A stretch of 64,000 nt of DNA, taken from contig NZ_CP040749.1 in NCBI RefSeq assembly GCF_006065315.1, positions 2,618,501 through 2,682,500 on the forward strand, in the 5' to 3' direction. Source of the stretch: Aureibaculum algae (lineage in GTDB: Bacteria > Bacteroidota > Bacteroidia > Flavobacteriales > Flavobacteriaceae). The position numbers and the translations under genes were made by a program. Numbering within the stretch: the stretch's first letter is position 1; every line of letters starts with the position of its first letter. The notes under the pieces were generated by a model that saw only the letters and a list, made by a program, of their open reading frames with translations, was not told where the DNA came from and searched no databases. Positions 61,202-64,000 of this stretch are shown here, in pieces.

Positions 61202-62101
61202 CTAAGAATATAATATCAAAAAGATCCCCACTAAAATTCCTGTTAATGGCACCAGTTTTTTGCGTTTATTTTGTTCTTTAAACACAAGGCCACCAATTAC
61301 CACAGCGATAATCAATTGACTCCGTTTTATAGCCGACAGCAACATAATTAAAGCTTCAGGATCTTGTAACGCTTTAAAATAAAAATAATCAGCTGCTTGT
61401 AACAAAACACCCACGGCTACAATAGTCCAACGCCATTTAAATGCCTTACGTTTTTCCTTATAGGGAAACCAGGTTATCGATAAAATGACTAATAAAATTA
61501 AAATGGTATACCAACAAAACCAAAATTGTAGAGTTTGCGGATTCAAAGTTAAACTCTGAATTAAAAACTTATCGTATAAACCACTCGCTGCCCCTAAAAA
61601 AGTAGCGGCAATAATGGCATAAATCCATTTATTACGCTTAAAATGGATTCCTTCTTGCTTTCCTATTTTAGAATAGAGCATTACAGAAAAAATAATAAGA
61701 AAAAAACCAATCCATTGTAAAAACTTAGGCGTCTCATTATAAATTAAAATTGCACCTATAAAGGTGAAAAAGGGTCCTGCTGAACGTATTGGGGTTACTA
61801 TAGTTAATGGCAAATGTTTTAAAGCTTGATATGCTAAAATCCATGAAGCTGCCATTATCATCGACTTAATAAAAATAAAACCATGAGTTTCCCATGGAAT
61901 ACGTGTAATATAAAAACCCAATTCTTTCGTGCCTTCTGGAAAATAAACCGAACCGATAAAAAAGGGGAGAAGAATTAGAAAACCAGAAGTAATGGTCCCC
62001 AATAACACAGGGAAAACTTCGTTTCCTTGTACCGCATGTTTCTTACATAAATTATGTAAACCTAAAAAAAGTGCGGCCAATAAGCCCAAATACATCCACA
62101 T
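61202..62101 (-). CDS. DMT superfamily permease (EamA domain)
   Basis: The 299-residue protein has ten predicted membrane helices in two EamA repeats (about 1-138 and 150-299). Segments LTIVTPIRSAGPFFTFIGAIL and SAIKRSQLIIAVVIGGLVF match the conserved parts of each half. It probably exports a metabolite or amino acid; substrate is not predictable. It is on the minus strand, 140 bases downstream of thiE, so it may be in the same transcript. Confidence 0.87.
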   Translation of the reverse strand: MWMYLGLLAALFLGLHNLCKKHAVQGNEVFPVLLGTITSGFLILLPFFIGSVYFPEGTKELGFYITRIPWETHGFIFIKSMIMAASWILAYQALKHLPLTIVTPIRSAGPFFTFIGAILIYNETPKFLQWIGFFLIIFSVMLYSKIGKQEGIHFKRNKWIYAIIAATFLGAASGLYDKFLIQSLTLNPQTLQFWFCWYTILILLVILSITWFPYKEKRKAFKWRWTIVAVGVLLQAADYFYFKALQDPEALIMLLSAIKRSQLIIAVVIGGLVFKEQNKRKKLVPLTGILVGIFLILYS

Positions 62102-62240
62102 GCCGCGAATATAGTTTTTTAAGCCATTTTAGACTTGAAAAATGAAGTGTTTTTTTACCAAATTAAAGATCACAAAAAGTATCCTATTTTAAAGGGATAG
62201 ACGTTAATTTACAACCCTAATTAATTTTCAAAATTATAAA

Positions 62241-62885
62241 TTATTCAAATTTATAAGGCTGTTCTGCAGTTACGGAAGCATTTAGCAATTGATTAAAGGT
62301 TCTAATGGTATTAAAATCCTTCGTTATAGCTTCAGATACTGCAATTCCTGAAATTCCTGTCGCTAAAATATCTGTAACATCTGCTGTGGTAATTCCACCA
62401 ACACCAATTATGGGAGTTTCTGTTTTTAATGCTTTAAGTAGTGTAGTATATCCATCTAGCCCTAAAACAGAAGGTAGGTTTTCTTTAGTTGTGGTAAAAC
62501 GAAAAGGACCTAAACTAATATAATCAACTTCTTTAGCAAGTAATGCTTCACAATCTTGCACTGTATTTGCCGTACCACCAATAAGCTGCCAAGTATATAA
62601 GTGCTTTCTAGCTTCCGTAGCACTGGCGTCTGTTTTTCCCAAATGTACACCATCAGCTTTTACCGCTTTTGCTATTTTATAATTATCATTAATAATTAAT
62701 CGCGTTTGAAAATGAGCTGTAATTTCTCTAGCCTCTTCAGCAAATTTCAGATACTTTTTTTCTGAAATATTCTTTAACCGTAATTGCACCAATTCAGAAC
62801 CTGATGTACATGCTTTTTGGATATGCTCTAAATGGGCTGCTGGAGTAATGCCTTGAGAAATATAATGAAGTTTAGGTATAATCAT
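62241..62885 (-). CDS. Thiamine phosphate synthase (ThiE/TenI family)
   Basis: The 214-residue protein has a TIM-barrel pattern with LVQLRLKN (PP-binding Arg), RLIINDNYKIAKAVKADGVHLGKTD, ISLGPFRFTTTKE and IGVGGIT. These match thiamine phosphate synthase, which joins HMP-pyrophosphate and thiazole phosphate. TenI-like proteins share the fold; the intact DGVHLG and FxTxTK-like segment support ThiE. No TPP riboswitch is visible upstream and no other thi gene is near. A half-length helicase gene lies 51 bases upstream in the same direction. Confidence 0.82.
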   Translation of the reverse strand: MIIPKLHYISQGITPAAHLEHIQKACTSGSELVQLRLKNISEKKYLKFAEEAREITAHFQTRLIINDNYKIAKAVKADGVHLGKTDASATEARKHLYTWQLIGGTANTVQDCEALLAKEVDYISLGPFRFTTTKENLPSVLGLDGYTTLLKALKTETPIIGVGGITTADVTDILATGISGIAVSEAITKDFNTIRTFNQLLNASVTAEQPYKFE

Positions 62886-62936
62886 AGTTGTGTATTATAG
62901 AAAAATAAAGCTATACAAAGAGCTATTTTTTTAATC

Positions 62937-63548
62937 CTAAATAGAAATTGTTTTTGAGTGTTCCATAAAACTAGACTTAAAACGTTTTAAAACGGAATGT
63001 GTTTTTTCTGAGTAAAACACATACTGGCATTTAGTAATACTCTGAGTCACTGTCAAAAAGGCATCATACGACGAACTTTTAGATAAAAAATCAGCATTAT
63101 CTAAGCTAAAGAGTTGTAATTGTGAGGTGTTTACCCCATTTAATAAAAATAACTTTTTTAATGTTCTTGGCGTAGAAATAAGAATATCTACACCTTCATA
63201 AATTTCTGACTTTTGCACATCAATATGAAGCTGATCGTATCCCACATAAACACGTAGTCCACTGTTTTTTGTGAATTTTAAAAAAGCATCATACATGGCT
63301 AAGGCTATTTCCTTATTTTCAACCAAAACCATGGCTCTAGGTGAATCTCCTTTGGGTTCAAAATTTAACTTTTGCAAGGTGGTAAGAATCAGAGTGGTTG
63401 TTTTTCCACTATCTATTGGAGCCAATGCATAAAGATTTGCACCACTTTTTATAACAGGAATACTCTTGCTTTGAAATGGAGTAGGAGTACTAATTTTTTG
63501 AATTTCTAACTTCTCTTGAATGTCGGAATGTAATTTTTTAAAAGGCAT
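62937..63548 (-). CDS. Half-length degenerate DEAD-box helicase-like protein
   Basis: The 203-residue protein contains only the first RecA-like domain. It opens FKKLHSDIQEKLEIQKISTPTPFQS in part (Q-motif-like). Motif I is APIDSGKTT instead of AxTGxGKT, Ia is lost, Ib is STPRT and motif II is LDNAD instead of DEAD. The second RecA domain is absent, so helicase activity is very unlikely. The frame is clean with its own promoter (minus-strand box TATATTTG at 63625-63632), so it looks like a maintained gene rather than a fresh fragment. I recall similar short proteins in other flavobacteria. Confidence 0.78.
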   Translation of the reverse strand: MPFKKLHSDIQEKLEIQKISTPTPFQSKSIPVIKSGANLYALAPIDSGKTTTLILTTLQKLNFEPKGDSPRAMVLVENKEIALAMYDAFLKFTKNSGLRVYVGYDQLHIDVQKSEIYEGVDILISTPRTLKKLFLLNGVNTSQLQLFSLDNADFLSKSSSYDAFLTVTQSITKCQYVFYSEKTHSVLKRFKSSFMEHSKTISI

Positions 63549-63846
63549 AGAAACTAATAAGATTACTTTTTAGTGTAAGTTCGAGTGCCATGCAATTTTG
63601 CTGGTATCGAGAACATAATTAAGGCAAATATACTACTAAATGCTCGTTTTTTTTTCTATTGAGCATTTATAGATGGTAATTTTCTGGACAAATGACTCAA
63701 AGGTTATTTATCAAATAAAAAAGAAACAACAAGTTCGTAAACTATTGCGTAACTTTAATGACAATTATTCTTTTCATATCAAACGGGTTAATGACTTCAT
63801 TCGTTATTTACAAGATTAAGAAAAGTGAGGTATGGTACTCAAATTT
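63549..63846. other. Divergent intergenic region, 298 bases
   Basis: This region holds the minus-strand -7 box at 63625-63632. An AAATGCTC (63638-63645) / GAGCATTT (63661-63668) hairpin has a T-rich loop. The plus-strand box for the acyl-CoA dehydrogenase is unclear (TAACTTTA at 63750-63757 has one mismatch). Confidence 0.5.
63625..63632 (-). promoter_or_regulatory. -7 box TATATTTG of the degenerate helicase gene
   Basis: This is an exact minus-strand TAnnTTTG match, followed by CC as is common in this phylum, 77 bases before the start codon at 63548. Confidence 0.55.
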
Positions 63847-64000
63847 ATGAAAAGAATTCATCAAAAATCAGGAACTATGTTACAAAATGTTTTATTAGAA
63901 CGTGAAATATACGCATCAGAAGAGCATAAAATGATGCAAGCCATGATTCAAGATTTCATTAAAAATGAAATTATTGACCATCTCGATGATTGGGAGAAAA
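63847..64000 (+). CDS. Acyl-CoA dehydrogenase, N-terminal part (runs off the window)
   Basis: An open frame from ATG 63847 reaches the end of the window (51 codons). The translation contains SEEHKMMQAMIQDFIKNEI followed by DHLDDWEK, the first-helix pattern of acyl-CoA dehydrogenases (E-x-x-M-x-x-x-x-x-x-F-x-x-x-E...W-E). A second in-frame ATG at 63877 with AGGA just upstream could be the true start. The active-site region lies outside the window, so the substrate class cannot be given. Confidence 0.7.
   Translation, partial: MKRIHQKSGTMLQNVLLEREIYASEEHKMMQAMIQDFIKNEIIDHLDDWEK

Noticed and set aside
62886..62936. Possible TPP riboswitch before thiE
   Set aside because: The gap is only 51 bases, very AT-rich, and lacks the THI-box segments; upstream is the helicase-like gene.
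1..64000. CRISPR array, tRNA or rRNA genes, insertion sequence or prophage
   Set aside because: I looked for spaced repeats, cloverleaf signatures, transposase motifs and phage genes and saw none; this was by eye, so a tRNA scan could still find something missed.

Overview
The window comes from an AT-rich genome of the Flavobacteriaceae (Bacteroidota), probably a marine member. The evidence is as follows. Many promoters carry the Bacteroidota -7 box TAnnTTTG with little or no Shine-Dalgarno sequence. There are several LytTR-type two-component systems, OMP/TonB-type receptors with a carboxypeptidase-regulatory N-terminal domain, many short Cys-lipoproteins, and a mannitol-2-dehydrogenase plus fructokinase operon. 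I cannot name the genus. I saw no rRNA, tRNA, insertion sequence, prophage or CRISPR array, so this is chromosomal core and accessory DNA. It reads as ordinary chromosome with several odd genes and operators rather than one obvious new island.

Layout. 1-200 is the 5' part of a lipoprotein. 461-5262 (minus strand) is a six-gene operon opened by a TetR repressor and followed by reductases and a DJ-1/Hsp31-like protein; it looks like an electrophile or carbonyl detoxification set with a palindromic operator inside its promoter. 5587-6849 is a coiled-coil DUF2130 protein. 7071-15180 is an eight-gene operon: TolC, MacA-like adaptor, MacB-like ATPase and permease, a double-DUF1566 lipoprotein, DoxX, and a LytS/LytR-type histidine kinase and response regulator. 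15304-23320 holds small secreted proteins, a TopB-type topoisomerase with an altered Toprim motif (minus strand), a duplicated-repeat secreted protein and an outer-membrane receptor. 23734-28024 holds an M13 peptidase and an SLC12-like transporter.

28216-34291 is a divergent regulator/polyol module. A NrtR-type Nudix-like repressor faces an operon of a secreted outer-membrane-like protein, an NCS1-family permease, mannitol 2-dehydrogenase and a PfkB fructokinase. Matching 19-bp operators lie at both start sites. The expected pathway is mannitol to fructose to fructose-6-phosphate; the permease family is unexpected for this substrate.

34348-38355 is the tesA/ybbA/ybbP-like divergent set. 38854-40711 holds a front-end-type fatty acid desaturase, whose N-terminus has no standard start codon, and two cold-shock proteins. 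40929-43163 holds a universal stress protein with two CRP/FNR-like sites upstream, and a deoxyribonucleotidase. 43375-46034 is a tandem DEAD-box helicase pair. 46271-51882 holds a beta-hydroxyacid dehydrogenase, an unusual zinc-ribbon SDR with VF530, and a rimK-rimB-like-mscS cluster. 51960-59704 holds an acyltransferase, a membrane LytTR regulator, two secreted proteins and a response regulator/propeller histidine kinase pair. 60030-64000 holds a cadherin-like lipoprotein, a DMT permease, ThiE, a half-length degenerate DEAD-box protein and the start of an acyl-CoA dehydrogenase.

The points most worth a second look are the NrtR-type operator pair with the NCS1 permease in a polyol operon, the desaturase start and its CAAACAGT palindrome, the SDR lacking the catalytic tyrosine, the TopB DxD change, and the efflux operon carrying DUF1566 and DoxX. 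Motif positions were counted by hand; family assignments come from recognising motifs, not from a database search.
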